From Chamaecrista fasciculata (taxonomy: Eukaryota; Streptophyta; Magnoliopsida; Fabales; Fabaceae), in assembly GCA_003254925.1 (NCBI GenBank), contig QANZ01028193.1, forward strand, positions 5,433 to 69,432: a stretch of DNA of 64,000 nucleotides, written 5' to 3'. The translations under genes and the position numbers were made by a program. Numbering within the stretch: the first letter of the stretch is position 1; each line of letters opens with the position of its first letter. Below are positions 9,000 to 22,100 of this stretch, piece after piece. Below the pieces are notes generated by a model. The model searched no databases. It was given only the letters and a program-made list of their open reading frames with translations, and was not told where the DNA came from.

Positions 9000-11453
9000 A
9001 TGATTTTTCGTTGGAAAATTTCTCCTTGGAATCTCTATAAGCTCACCAAAAGCCCTAGTTGTATTGGTTCAGAAAACCCTAGGTTTTTCAGATTCACAAC
9101 GAGATTCACAGTGATTATTCCCAGATTTTATGTACCCAACAACAATGGTGGAGATTGCAATTTATTTGGGTATTCTAGTTTTAGTAGAAATTACTGTCAT
9201 GGGAAGAACAGTGATAGTGCAACGAAGGAGTGGACAGAGGAGATAGAGTATTTAGATGAGTCAGGAAGTGTTATTTATAAGGGTAAAGGAATAAGGTCAG
9301 TGGAGCCAGGATTTGATGACCATGTAATGATAGGAGAGGTTAAGAAACCGTTCTTGAATGCTGTGGCGGTTGCAAAATTAGTTGAAGTTGTTAAAAGGTG
9401 GAAATGGGGGCCAGAGTTGGAGAATCAATTGGATAAGCTCCAGTTTGTGCCAAACGTGACTCACATTACTCAAGCCTTAAAGGTGATTGGTGATAGTGAT
9501 GCGTGTTTGAGTTTGTTTAGATGGGCTAAGAGGCAATCTTGGTATTCTCCTGATGATGATTGTTATGCTCTTTTGTTTGAAAGTCTAAACCAGCGAAGGG
9601 ATTTTGATGGGATTCAGTCGTTGTTCGATGAAATGGTTGTGGATTGTGCTAATAATGGAGTCTCTTCGTTTGTTGCGTCGAATAGGGTGATTCAGTACTT
9701 GGCGAAAGCCGAGAAGTTGGAGGTCTCGTTTTGTTGCTTTAAGAAAATAAAAGATTCAGGTTGCAAAATTGATACCACCACGTATAATTCACTCGTCACT
9801 CTGTTTTTGAATAAGGGGCTGCCTTATAAGGCATTTGAGATATATGAGTGCATGGCATCTGCCAATTGCCCATTGGATTTCGCAACTTATGATTTGATGA
9901 TCCCAAACTTGGCAAAATCGGGCCGTCTCGATGCTGCTTTCAAGCTCTTCCAAGAAATGAAAGGACAAAATTTCCGGCCAAGTTTAACCATCTTTGCATC
10001 TCTTGTTGATTCAATGGGGAAAGCTGGGAGATTGGATGGCGCAATGAAGGTTTACATGGAGATGAAGGGTTTTGGGTATAAGCCACCACCTACTATATTT
10101 GTTTCTTTGATTGAATCATATGTGAAGTCTGGGAAGTTAGAATCTGCTCTTAGGCTTTGGGAGGAGATGAAGAATGCAGGATTCAGGCCTAACTTTGGCT
10201 TGTACACAATGATCATCGAGTCTCATGCAAAATCAGGGAAGCTTGATATTGCCATGTCTACATTTTCTGATATGGAGAAAGCAGGATTTCTGCCCACCCC
10301 ATCAACATATTCTTGTCTCTTAGAAATGCATGCTGCAACTGGACAAGTAGATCATGCCATGAAGTTATACAATTCGATGACTGATGCCGGTTTGAGGCCT
10401 AGTCTAAGCACTTACACTGCTCTTTTGACACTCCTGGCAAATAAGAAGCTAGTGGATGTGGCTGCCAAAATCTTACTTGACATGAAAGCCATGGGTTATT
10501 CTGTGGATGTGACAGCAAGTGATGTTTTGATGGTGTATATTAAGGATGGTTCAGTTGATCTTGCTTTGAGGTGGCTTCGTTTCATGGGTTCATCAGGGAT
10601 CAGAACAAATAATTTTATAATCAGACAGTTGTTTGAGTCATGCATGAAGAATCGCTTATATGAGTCAGCTAAGCCTCTTCTTGAAACTTATGTTAATTCT
10701 GCTGCAAATGTTGATTTGATACTTTATACCTCCATTTTAGCCCATCTTGTAAGGTGTCAGGAAGAGCAGAATGAGAGGCATTTGATGTCTATCCTTGGTG
10801 CTACAAAGCATAAAGCACACGCATTTATGTGTGGACTTTTCACAGGCCCGGAACAACGGAAACAACCTGTGTTATATTTTGTTAGGGAATTCTTTCAAGG
10901 TATTGATTACGAATTTGAGGAAGGTGCTGCAAGATACTTTGTCAATGTTCTTCTCAATTACCTTGTTCTCATGGGGCAGATAAATCGAGCTCGATGTGTA
11001 TGGAAGGTAGCATATGAGAATAAACTTTTCCCAAAAGCTATAGTCTTTGATCAGCACATTGCTTGGTCCCTTGATGTTAGAAATTTATCAGTCGGAGCTG
11101 CTCTTATAGCAGTAGTGCACACACTTCATAGATTCAGAAAGAGAATGCTGTACTATGGTATCATCCCTCGACGTATAAAATTAGTGACAGGACCAACTTT
11201 AAAGATTGTGGTTGCGCAGATGTTGAGCTCGGTAGAGTCTCCATTTGAGGTCAGCAAAGTAGTTCTGAGGGCCCCTGGGGATTCTGTCATGGAGTGGTTT
11301 AAGAAACCAATTGTTCAACAGTTTCTTCTGAACGAGATTCCGTCACGGGCCGATGTATTGATGCACAAGCTGAACATACTTTTCCCAAGTTCTGCACCTG
11401 AAGTTAGATCATTATCACCTCCTAAACCTCTCATTTCAGGTAGGGCAATGTGA
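9000..11453 (+). CDS. EMB2217: P-class PPR protein with C-terminal SMR domain (EMB2217/At1g79490-like)
   Basis: An intronless frame of 817 residues. The N-terminus is basic and Ser/Phe-rich without acidic residues for over 40 positions, as in mitochondrial targeting peptides. From about residue 185 to 560 there are successive 35-residue PPR repeats with the TYxxLIxxxxKxGxxxxAxxxxxxM pattern. Residues about 682-770 (from FDQHIAWSLDVRNLSVGAAL) match an SMR domain. PPR repeats bind single-stranded RNA and SMR domains are linked to nuclease or nucleic-acid binding, so it probably acts on organelle RNA. Length and whole-protein pattern resemble Arabidopsis At1g79490, whose loss is embryo-lethal; the orthology is from memory, not a search. 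The ATG follows stop-rich leader sequence. Confidence 0.88.
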   Translation: MIFRWKISPWNLYKLTKSPSCIGSENPRFFRFTTRFTVIIPRFYVPNNNGGDCNLFGYSSFSRNYCHGKNSDSATKEWTEEIEYLDESGSVIYKGKGIRSVEPGFDDHVMIGEVKKPFLNAVAVAKLVEVVKRWKWGPELENQLDKLQFVPNVTHITQALKVIGDSDACLSLFRWAKRQSWYSPDDDCYALLFESLNQRRDFDGIQSLFDEMVVDCANNGVSSFVASNRVIQYLAKAEKLEVSFCCFKKIKDSGCKIDTTTYNSLVTLFLNKGLPYKAFEIYECMASANCPLDFATYDLMIPNLAKSGRLDAAFKLFQEMKGQNFRPSLTIFASLVDSMGKAGRLDGAMKVYMEMKGFGYKPPPTIFVSLIESYVKSGKLESALRLWEEMKNAGFRPNFGLYTMIIESHAKSGKLDIAMSTFSDMEKAGFLPTPSTYSCLLEMHAATGQVDHAMKLYNSMTDAGLRPSLSTYTALLTLLANKKLVDVAAKILLDMKAMGYSVDVTASDVLMVYIKDGSVDLALRWLRFMGSSGIRTNNFIIRQLFESCMKNRLYESAKPLLETYVNSAANVDLILYTSILAHLVRCQEEQNERHLMSILGATKHKAHAFMCGLFTGPEQRKQPVLYFVREFFQGIDYEFEEGAARYFVNVLLNYLVLMGQINRARCVWKVAYENKLFPKAIVFDQHIAWSLDVRNLSVGAALIAVVHTLHRFRKRMLYYGIIPRRIKLVTGPTLKIVVAQMLSSVESPFEVSKVVLRAPGDSVMEWFKKPIVQQFLLNEIPSRADVLMHKLNILFPSSAPEVRSLSPPKPLISGRAM

Positions 11454-11888
11454 ATAGTATTGCTTGACATCTAAGATGAGCTTTAGGATGGACTTGTAAG
11501 TTCATGATTATTTAGTGGAGTGGTATCTCTTGCTCTTTGATTTCTATTATATCATGTACAAAAGAGAACTTTGTAGTTCTGAATCAAAAGTGCCTTGCAA
11601 TACTTGAGTCTGGTCTCTTGCCTAATCTGTGTCCATCATATATGAAGCTTCTTCCCAAGTTTAATTTACGTACGAACATTTTGCAGCCTTTGGATTTCCT
11701 TTTTCTACTTTGGTTGTAGATATTTTCTTTCAAAGTGAAATCTTGACCTTGTGTTGGGACTTAAAATTCTCCATTTCCTAGAAAATTAATTGATTTCTGA
11801 CTGAATTTCGGAACATGGAAAAAGTGGTTTCTGAAATCTTATTATTTGATAGGTGAAATGGTGTACAACCTTACAGGTACGAGGTTTA
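11454..11888. other. 3' flank of the PPR-SMR gene
   Basis: AT-rich DNA with T-rich stretches that probably contains the 3' UTR and polyadenylation region of the PPR-SMR gene. No further gene is seen. Confidence 0.45.
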
Positions 11889-12654
11889 GGGTGTGTTTGG
11901 ATTAGAAGTAGGTAATGAAATGATGATTTTATGTAATGAAATGGTAATGAGAAAATTATGTAATGAAAATGTAATGAAAATGGTGTTTGGATTAGTTTGA
12001 GATGTAATGAAAAAAATAGGATGTGAAATTATGAAAAAGGGTATGTAATGATTGTGGTTGGTTGAAATAAATATATGGTTTTTTTAAATTGTATAGGGGT
12101 AAAATTGATAATTGATAATGAAAATAGATAGAAATAAAAAAAATAATATTTTGACTTTTTGGTTGTGGTGGTTATGAAATGAAATGGTAATAAAATTGTC
12201 TCGGAATTTGTGCTAGATGTGAATATTTGTAATGAAGGTTGAAGTAGTACTATGTAATGAAATGAAAGAACCAAAATGTAAATAACATGAAAATTTTTAA
12301 AAACCTACCATTTGGTCTATAATTTTATATAAATTGAACGAATCGGTCCTTACAAAAGTGAAATATATCTCTTGACCCGTAAAAAATTGCATTCATCAAT
12401 GATTGAGTTTCTATATTGCAAACTTTCCTCCAAAAAATAAATTGAAGGATCAAAATGTTATCCACGAAAAAAATGTGGGACCAAAAATTATATATTAATC
12501 AAAACGGTTTGTCTTTTTGCGAGTAATAATATGACCGTTGATTTTCACGCATGAGCACATCACACCATCCATATAACACTATAGCTTAAGTTATGTAATG
12601 AAAATAGAGATAATGAAAAGATAATGAAAATATAATGTTAAGCCAAACAGGCCC
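11889..12654. mobile_element. Tourist-like (PIF/Harbinger) MITE, 766 bp
   Basis: Ends are GGGTGTGTTTGGATT and the inverted AAGCCAAACAGGCCC, the classic GGGxxxGTTTGG terminus of Tourist elements. The 3-bp target duplication TTA flanks both ends (11886-11888 and 12655-12657). Sub-terminal DNA repeats GTAATGAAATG words on both sides. The centre (about 12300-12540) has different composition with TTTGGTC and GGACCAA words and may be a second, nested insertion. Confidence 0.8.
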
Positions 12655-13309
12655 TTAAATGTTTTTCCAACTAGTGTCGGCCAAAATTTCATTAATGCAG
12701 GATTCTAATGTTCTTGACAGATGTGTGTTGAACTAGCATCTCGACACATTGTGCGTGTTAGTCTTTCTTTTTTATTCAATGATGGAAGAGTAATTAACGG
12801 AGAAATATAGAAGGAAATTATGTATAAGATAGTATTACTTGAAAGTAAGATTTTTCAAATTTATATTTTAAAAAATTTAAAAGAGCTGTCATTGTTATTT
12901 CATCAAAATCTTATAAAACAAATTATTATCAAATCTCATGCCTGCTCTAAGGTATGTATCTTGGACGCCAACAATTATTCCTAGAATAGTTTGGTAACGC
13001 ATCAACTTTGTATGCCTCTCATCAGATATCACTATTTGTGTGGGTATCTATTATCTACTATTTACTATCTAACATATGTATCATTTTTTTTTTTGGATAG
13101 ATAGCATATATATCATCTTGAATTATTAGCTTTGCAAATAATAATAATTAAGATTTTCTGACAAGAAATAAGAGCCGCAAACAAGAAGTTCAGAAATATA
13201 TGACTTTAATCAAATCGCGTCCAAAACATAGTACAAATGAGGGAAAGGTGAATGTGAAAGATGACAACATAGCCAGTAAGCTCAGTAACACATTTATTTT
13301 AAGAATAAA
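12655..13309. other. Intergenic DNA, 3' flank of SAL1
   Basis: No gene seen. The part next to 13310 is likely the 3' UTR of the minus-strand nucleotidase gene. Confidence 0.45.
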
Positions 13310-16300
13310 TCAGAGGGACGATGCTTTCTCATTGAGAGATTCTTTAACTGCTCTCAGAAGCAATGGCATGAGCTTCTGGTTTGTGACAATAATGCCAGAA
13401 GCAACATCAAGAAACTTTCCTTTTGAAAAGTCCAGGGGGTTCCCTGCAGCATCACTGACAATGCCTCCAGCTTCTGCAAGAAGAAAATATACAGCGCCAA
13501 CAAAGAATTTAGTCCCTAGAATTTTAAGAATATTCAACTTTTAGTCTTCAAAAAATAATAAATGCATGAGAAAGGCTTTAAAAATAACCAACGTGGTCTA
13601 TGTTAATCCTTTGGTCAAGTGGCGTAGGAATGCCAGAAGGAGTCGTATAATGAGTTTGTGATTTCTTTGGTCTTATGCATTCACAAAGTTTTGAAAACTA
13701 AAACTAAATAAGTATGGTAATCGAGGGACTATGTTGCTAGTTTAGTATTTTCAGAAGAATATCCTGGAAACTGGTAATAGCAGACGAAAGGAAGCCACAA
13801 AATCTCAATTCTCAAGCATTTTCAGTCTTATTTGTTGAATTACAAACAAGGTGTTCAGAAATATATTACTTATCATTAGATTAATGTTCTCATCTGGATT
13901 TCACGGGCTGCAACTTGAATTTGAAGGAAACTGGGTGAACAGATCGACTAACAAAGATAACCTCCTGGACACAATTAATAAGTATTGAATTGATATGTGC
14001 CCCAACTCAATAATCTCTATCTCGATGGAAAATACGGAGGGCATGTAACTAACAAATGATGCTGTTCTTGCACACACTAGAGTTAAAAGATAAGGTGAAA
14101 GAAAAGGCTTTTAAAAGAAAAAAAATTACATACCAGTCACAACAATGCAGCCAGCAGCATGATCCCATATTTTTTCACGATATCCTTTGTGAGGAAAACG
14201 CAAATATATAGCCCCATCTCCTCTGGACAGTGCTCCATATTTTGCTTGGCTGTCAATTCTAACTGGTGGTGCCTTGACACCGAGTTTCTGTTGATGAATT
14301 AATCATAATGTTGTAGGTATGTCAGCAGGTAAAGCTATAAATACAAGAGAGAGGAAGAGAGCAAGAAAGAAGAGGAAAACAAATTCAAATATGGTAGATG
14401 ATAGACTGTAGAAATAGCATTACATCAGCAATGGAACTAGACAAGTCATGTGAGGAATGTGCTGCTTCAAATGATTCAAAGAATGATGCTTCTTCTGGAT
14501 TCTCTGTTTCACTGACATGCACCTGAATCATTATAACAAGATAGCTGGTATTAGTACAATAGTCAAGGACACTATTAAATGTGTCAAACAAATAAGACAA
14601 CATTCTATAAGCACGGACCCTAGTTTGTGAAGAACCATTCAGAGTCTGCATATATGCTCCTTCCCCTACTTGGGCAAAGAAAAGACAACCAGCTTCATTA
14701 CCAGAATGCTGCTGATTAATGCTAATGGATGTCAATGGAAGATTTGGACAAGCCAAGACCCCCAATACAACTTTCCCTTCATGCAGCAAAGCCAATGCTA
14801 TAGCATATTGGTCTCCTCTAACAAACCTACAACACCATCTTACAAGCATGAGCTACTTGATGGATGATAAGAAAAAATGACAGAACAGCAACCATGCAAG
14901 TAAAAGAAATGATGTAAAGATATCAACTACATAATAGGAAGGAAACTAATGAAGAAAAGGAACTATTTAATAAATTGTTTAATTTTATTAATGGGTAAAG
15001 GAAATTCATGTTATTCAAGTACTTGCTTACATTGAATTGTAGCAGCTCTAAAGATAGATGAAAGGGCATCAAAACAAAAACTAGAGGTTTGAATTTTCAG
15101 CACCTCATCCCTACAAATTAATATTCATTATCACAAATAGCATGCCTAGTAATTGGCATTGGTAATGTCTCAAACAATGAAATTCATCTTTAGAACTATA
15201 TACGAGGGTGAATCAAAGTAATGAAAAACCAATATGAACCTCTATTGTTTTCCTTACTCTTGATCGCTCCAGTCTAAGTGAGATATTGAACAATTTAGTG
15301 ATTTACATAACCTTATCTCATTATCCATATTGATAACATTGGACAATCTTGCATATTTGTGAAATATGATTTTACAAAGTACAAACAGATCCATATTATG
15401 GGAAGATTCTCCCTTGTCAGAAGGAAAAACTAGGGAAAGTTAGACATGCAAAGACAGTATTTCTCAGATTTGAACTTGAAGATACTTACCCTTTAGTGCC
15501 ATCAATGGGATCCAAAACCCAGTGTCGACCACTAGGACCACCTTCAGACTTACCATTGTCAATGGCTCTAAGAACATCTTCTGTTGTTAAAGTAGAAAAA
15601 TCATATGATCCTTCCCCAGCTAGAGTATCATTTACAAGCTCTGTAATGCGCTTTAATGTTTCCTGACCACTCTCCTTACGAAGATCCCCTGAATCCTAGA
15701 GTTTAAAACTGAATTTTACACTCAAGCATAGAAAAAGCAGATTCTGCATGTTCAACTATGGTTTACAAATTCACCTCCTCAGCTACTAATGAAAATGGCT
15801 CAGAAGGAAGCTCTCTCCCAAGTACAAAGCTAACCAACGCTTGTGAACCTGAAAACCACATAAAGAAAACAATGAGGAACACTAACAAGGTGAATTTGCA
15901 ATTAGCTAAAGTACAATGCAAGAAAGAGTGTAACGAATGATAAATAACAATCAAATTCAAATTGGAAAACAGCTAGAGAATTTGTACATAGCTTTATTTT
16001 TACTAGCTGAACAACATAGAAAATTAAAGCATGAACCACAAGCTCATGAGATACAAAGTTATTCAATACCACAGTGGAACATCCAATAACTAGGGCATAT
16101 TTTCTTGTTATGCTAGATAGAAATATACCCTCAAACCTTGCAGGTTCAAAAACAATATAATGATGTCCTTTCACTTATTAATTATTATGTTTACAAAACA
16201 GATATAATATCAGTATTATGGAGAGATACAGCAGATGATATACTGAAACATAAAATGGAGGAATAAGGCAAATAAATCAGAGTACTTCCACATTGAAAGT

Positions 16301-16762
16301 ATAAAAGTAAATTTATGATTTACAGGAAGCAACAGCAATTCAAATGGATGGCTATTCATCATCTTTAACATGCAAGCCAAAGGGCTCTAAATTAGCCACT
16401 ATTTGTTTATGTGTAGTAGACGACCACCAACAGTGGATGCTCACTCCATGCAATTATACATAATCAGAATATAAGATCTCAGAATAGCATGCAAATAGTC
16501 AGCAAGTAATCAGCTTGTACATATAAACCACAACATTATAGGGTTGCAATGCAAACTTATTATAAAGGAAGAAAACAATAATTATCAAGCTAAATGATTC
16601 AGCTGGAACTTTGTTGATCCACTCCGAAATTGGTACTATGAAATTACTAAAACATGCATCACCATTCAATGTTAAACCAAACCCACCATAATCAGCCACA
16701 GTAACCGGACTTTTGTCTGATTTTGAATGAACATCAGACTGCAACAGAGCTTTTTGCACTTT
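13310..16762 (-). CDS. SAL1: 3'(2'),5'-bisphosphate nucleotidase, SAL1/FRY1 type (first exon missing)
   Basis: Seven exons on the minus strand join in frame: 16762-16687, 15848-15775, 15695-15490, 14826-14619, 14522-14424, 14287-14134 and 13473-13310, giving 326 residues to the stop. The product hydrolyses 3'-phosphoadenosine 5'-phosphate (PAP) to AMP and can also act on inositol polyphosphates. In Arabidopsis it works in chloroplasts and mitochondria in PAP retrograde stress signalling. Visible family marks are KSPVTVADYG, the lithium-sensitive phosphatase motif DPIDGTKGF with its metal-binding Asp pair, and WDHAAGCIVV near the C-terminus. The first visible exon starts at KVQKALLQSD after a clear acceptor, so about 22 N-terminal codons lie upstream, in intron plus the assembly gap at 17146-17892. 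The frame is otherwise intact. Confidence 0.92.
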
Positions 16763-16818
16763 CTGAAAGAACAATCACAAGTAAAACCAGCATCCATCAG
16801 TATCGCATCACAATATTC

Positions 16819-17145
<327 letters not shown>

Positions 17146-17892
17146 NNNNNNNNNNNNNNNNNNNNNNNNNNNNNNNNNNNNNNNNNNNNNNNNNNNNNNN
17201 NNNNNNNNNNNNNNNNNNNNNNNNNNNNNNNNNNNNNNNNNNNNNNNNNNNNNNNNNNNNNNNNNNNNNNNNNNNNNNNNNNNNNNNNNNNNNNNNNNNN
17301 NNNNNNNNNNNNNNNNNNNNNNNNNNNNNNNNNNNNNNNNNNNNNNNNNNNNNNNNNNNNNNNNNNNNNNNNNNNNNNNNNNNNNNNNNNNNNNNNNNNN
17401 NNNNNNNNNNNNNNNNNNNNNNNNNNNNNNNNNNNNNNNNNNNNNNNNNNNNNNNNNNNNNNNNNNNNNNNNNNNNNNNNNNNNNNNNNNNNNNNNNNNN
17501 NNNNNNNNNNNNNNNNNNNNNNNNNNNNNNNNNNNNNNNNNNNNNNNNNNNNNNNNNNNNNNNNNNNNNNNNNNNNNNNNNNNNNNNNNNNNNNNNNNNN
17601 NNNNNNNNNNNNNNNNNNNNNNNNNNNNNNNNNNNNNNNNNNNNNNNNNNNNNNNNNNNNNNNNNNNNNNNNNNNNNNNNNNNNNNNNNNNNNNNNNNNN
17701 NNNNNNNNNNNNNNNNNNNNNNNNNNNNNNNNNNNNNNNNNNNNNNNNNNNNNNNNNNNNNNNNNNNNNNNNNNNNNNNNNNNNNNNNNNNNNNNNNNNN
17801 NNNNNNNNNNNNNNNNNNNNNNNNNNNNNNNNNNNNNNNNNNNNNNNNNNNNNNNNNNNNNNNNNNNNNNNNNNNNNNNNNNNNNNNNNNNN
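17146..17892. other. assembly gap (747 N)
   Basis: All bases are N. It begins within the AAT repeat and ends inside a transposon copy. The first coding exon of SAL1, its promoter and the left end of the element at 17893-18252 are expected here. Confidence 0.98.
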
Positions 17893-18252
17893 ACACTTTG
17901 GTACCCTGTGGTATTCTCCATTAACACTTTGGTACCCTTTGGAGTTATTTTGTAATTTTAACCATGATAAATTTTGCAAAAATTATATATTGACCCCAAA
18001 AAGTTTTAAAAAAATTACAAATAGGTCCCCAGATACATATTATCTAGGGACTAAAATGAAAACTTTAAAAAAATTTAGGGGTTAATATATAATTTTTGCA
18101 AAATTTAATATGGTTAAAATTACAAAATAGCTCCAAAGGGTACCAAAGTATTAAAGGAGAATACCACAGGGTACCAAAGTGTCAAGTTTCAAACCACAGG
18201 GTACCAAAGTGAAATAGAGTCAAACCACAGGGTACCAAAGTGTAATTTACCC
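17893..18252. mobile_element. TIR element, CACTTTGGTACCCTGTGGT family (left tip lost in gap)
   Basis: Repeated CACTTTGGTACCCTGTGGTA words read forward at the left and inverted at the right (CCACAGGGTACCAAAGTG three times), ending GTAATTTACCC. A full copy with both ends is at 55087-55516. The left terminus is in the gap, so no target duplication can be checked. Confidence 0.75.
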
Positions 18253-19181
18253 AAACTTTTTTATTAATATCAATTTTAGCGTTCAATCTAATGTTTCTCA
18301 ACCTAGAGTAAATAGTTAAAACTATTGTACTAATTAAACACTTCTTGATGATCAATCAACCAAGTTTATATATAGCTCATTCCAAGTTTCTTTACAATCC
18401 CAAAAAAAAAAAGTCACTTCCTAAAATGTCCTCGTTTATTGAGGAATTACACCAATGAAGCAAAGATTAATTAATGAGAATTTTAATTGAAATCTAGTGA
18501 AGTATGTTAAATATGAGTTAATGATAAATTAGAACCTTTCACACAGAAAGACTTAATTTGTCATGAAATTATTTTAATTATAAATTTTATTTAAATTTTA
18601 TAAGTTTTATAACTAAAAATACAAATTAAAAGAATGTTTTATACAAATGTAGTCCTAATTAGTGGAACAAATTAAACGTGTATAAATTTTGAAAGCAAAT
18701 GAAAGCTTTTGCGGTTTTGGCTCTAAACATAATTACATCAAATAAGTTCACCCATTTCCTCTGGGGACAGGCAAATTAAAGTCCTAAACTCTCTGAAACC
18801 TGTCTCCCTCTTTAACAACAATCAATCCCTAATATCTAATTAACATCAATCTTCTTTATTTCTTTCTTTAATTTTTACTCTTCAATTCCATCTTGAAATT
18901 AACTATATATATATACATAGCCAAGGTTTTCAAATTGCGATTAATTATCTCTGCGATGCGATCGATCTCGCATTTCGATATATAGATCGATCGATCGATC
19001 GCAGAATCTTGAAATTTTTACATCAATTCATCGCTATCTATCGTAATTGAAAAACCTAGGGTACGATTATCAGAGAGTCAAATGATTTTTAGATCGCAAT
19101 GAATTTTGTGAATTTGAAGAGAAATTAAAGAAGGAAGAAAGAGAGAGAGAGAGAGGATTAGGTAGATTGGACGACGTAGAA
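18253..19181 (+). other. upstream region and 5' UTR of the CHX gene
   Basis: AT-rich, with a TATATATATA run at about 18903-18913 that could act as TATA box, a GATC-rich palindrome (about 18985-19003, GATCGATCGATCGATCG) and a GA repeat (19140-19155) shortly before the ATG. No other gene is seen. Confidence 0.5.
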
Positions 19182-22100
19182 ATGGATGATGAAGAAGCGA
19201 CAGTATGTTATTCACCGACGATGATAACGACACTGAATGTGTGGAAAGGGGATAATCCTCTTGATTACTCACTTCCTCTGTTTGTTTTGCAATTAACTTT
19301 AGTAATTGCAGCCACTCGTCTCTTTGATTTCATTCTCAGACCCCTTCGTCAACCTCGCGTCGTTGCTGAAATATTAGTAAGTTCCTTCATTCATTCCTTA
19401 ATTACTTTCATTATATGTATGTATGTGTACGTGTGCATGTGTTGAATTATTTCTAATCTCTAAATTGAAGAGTGGGTTCTAATAGCTGGCAAAGATTAAT
19501 GGCAAACTTTAGGCGAATTAATTAATGTTATGTGTATAGCTTTCAGAAGAAATTACAAACACCTTCAAAAGTACGAGTTAGTCTAAAATACAAAGTGCAA
19601 AGTTTAATCGTTGATGCACTTAGATATAATTAAATTCTTGATGTGCATGGAAGATTTTCTGGTTTTCTTCATTTTGAACTAGCTAGATATAGCTTTGTTT
19701 GAAAATGAATAGGTTGTTAGTTAGAAACTAGGATTAGAAAAAAGTCTACCTGGCCAACCCAAGAGTACGTGGTTAACCATTTAAAAAAAGATTACTTGTA
19801 AAAAGAAATATCTCTAACAAATTAAATCTCTCTTGTTTTAAATGATCACAAGACAAGAATATATTTTTGTACTTGTTCGTTTTACAATTAAAAACTCGGT
19901 AAGAGTATATATCACTTTAACCTAATTACAAGTTCTATCTAATATAGACCAAAGTACATTTTTAGTCTCAACTTTTTTTATTGTACTTCTGGTCCCACTT
20001 CTTTTGTTGAGCTCTCAATTTGGTCTTGTACGTATTGCACTTTTAGTCCTATATCTTTGAGTCATGTTGCAGAATTGGTCCTATATCTTTTAATCGATTT
20101 ACATAATTGATATCATATCTTTGCTAAAGGTTCCACATAATGGGACTAACTGTGAATTTTTTTGTAAAGACATGAGAACAAATCTGCAAAAAAAAAATTG
20201 AAAATATGAAACCAATTTTGCACCTGAACAAAAAATATGAAACCAAAAGTGTAACAAAAAAAGTTTTCAAATCAAATTGAGACCTAAATAAAATATATGA
20301 GACCAAAAGTATACTTTGACCTCTAATATATGTGTGACATTAATATAATTAATGAACCAATTGGTGGGTGCAGGGTGGATTGCTCTTAGGTCCTTCAGTG
20401 CTGGGCCAAAGTGAAAATTTTACAAAACATGTGTTCCCTCTAAAAAGCATGTTGGTAGTAGAAGGACTCTCCAACCTAGGCCTAATTCTCTTCCTCTTCC
20501 TTGTTGGCCTAGAATTGGACATCTCCGCCCTAAAATCCACCACCAAGAAACCCTTTCTCATCGCCATTGTCGGCATGGTCCCGCCCTTCGCGGTCGGGGC
20601 GGGCGCCTTCTTCTTCCTCTCCTCCTCCCCGGCCTCCTCCCACGGCCCCAACATCCTCTTCCTCGGCGTCGCCCTCTCCGTCACCGCCTTCCCGGTCCTC
20701 GCCCGCATCCTCGCCGAGCTCAAACTCCTCAACACCGACCTCGGCCGCCTCGCCCTCTCCACCGCCCTCGTCAACGACGTCGCCGCCTGGCTCCTCCTCG
20801 TCCTCGGCATCGCCCTCGCCAGCTCCCCCGGGGCCGCCTCCTCCGCCTCCCTTTACGTCATTCTCTCATCCATAGCCTTTGTTTTCATATGCTTCTTCCT
20901 CATTAGGCCATTCATCAAATGGTTCCTAAAAGATGTCCCGGACGCTGAATCCTTCAGTGACCTACAAATATGTGTGGTCCTAACGGGTGTTATGGTAGCA
21001 AGCTTCGCGACGGACGCGATTGGGGCACACGCGATATTTGGAGCTTATGTTTATGGGCTAACCATACCTAATGGACCTATTGCTGTGGCTCTTATAGAGA
21101 GGCTTGAGGATTTTGTGTCGGGTTTGCTTTTGCCGTTGTTTTGTGCGAATAGTGGGCTCAAGACGAATGTGATGGTGGTGAAGGGTGTGGCTAGGTGGGT
21201 TGGGTGCTTGATGGTTATACCTTTGGCTTGTGCTGGGAAAGTGTTGGGGACTGTGGTGGTTGGGCTTTTCTTTAATGTTACGGCGCGTGAAGGGGTCATT
21301 CTGGGATTGCTTATGAATACTAAAGGACTTATTGAGATCATTGTGCTTAATGTTGCCAGAGACCTTAAGGTACGTACAAGTTAAATATTAGTTTTGCTGT
21401 TTTCAAAAATTTTGGTCACTTTTCAGCAAAAACATCTTTTTGGTCCTCAAACTTTATATTAACTGTCAATTTTATCCTTAGTTTTTTTTGTAGCCAACTT
21501 TGTCCTCAATGTTTTAGATTTTGGTCAATTTTATCATTTGAATAGCTTCTTTCAATAAATTAACAACAGATTTCATCTTATTTTTTAATATGAGTTAAAA
21601 TTTGAGTTTCTTTTTCTATCAATTTCACATTACATGTCATTAACTACGTAGATTTTATCGTTAATATATGACTAAAGTAAAATAAAAGGATAAAAATGAC
21701 CAAAATGTGAAACATTAGGGACAAAATTGACCATAAAAAGATTGGAGACAAAATTAACAGTTTTTGTAAAGTTTGAGGACTAAAAGAGTGCTTTTGCCTT
21801 TTTCTTTTTCAATTTGGTTTTTTGTGGATGCGTTTGTTATTAGTTTTAGTATAACTTGTTTTCTTCACCAATTTTTTTTTTTCCTGTGAGGATTTTTTCC
21901 CACCAAATTGATGTCATGTTAGAATGATAAGTTATCATTTAGTTAAGAATAGCATGTCATTAGTATTATTTAAAAATTAGACAAAGAAAATTAAACTGAA
22001 ATTGATAAATATATAAAATTGTGAAGAGTGAAATTAATGAAAAAATATTTAGTGGCTACTAAAGTAAAAAAAAAAAGATGTAATTATTGATTGATCAGTC

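Noticed and set aside
9000-11453. Possibility that the PPR-SMR frame is a retrocopy because it is intronless
   Set aside because: Most PPR genes in land plants have no introns, and there is no poly-A tail or target duplication around it.
20349-20875. Antisense and shifted frames over CHX exon 2
   Set aside because: They are caused by the GC-rich codons of the CHX gene, which rarely give stops; they have no domain and no promoter.
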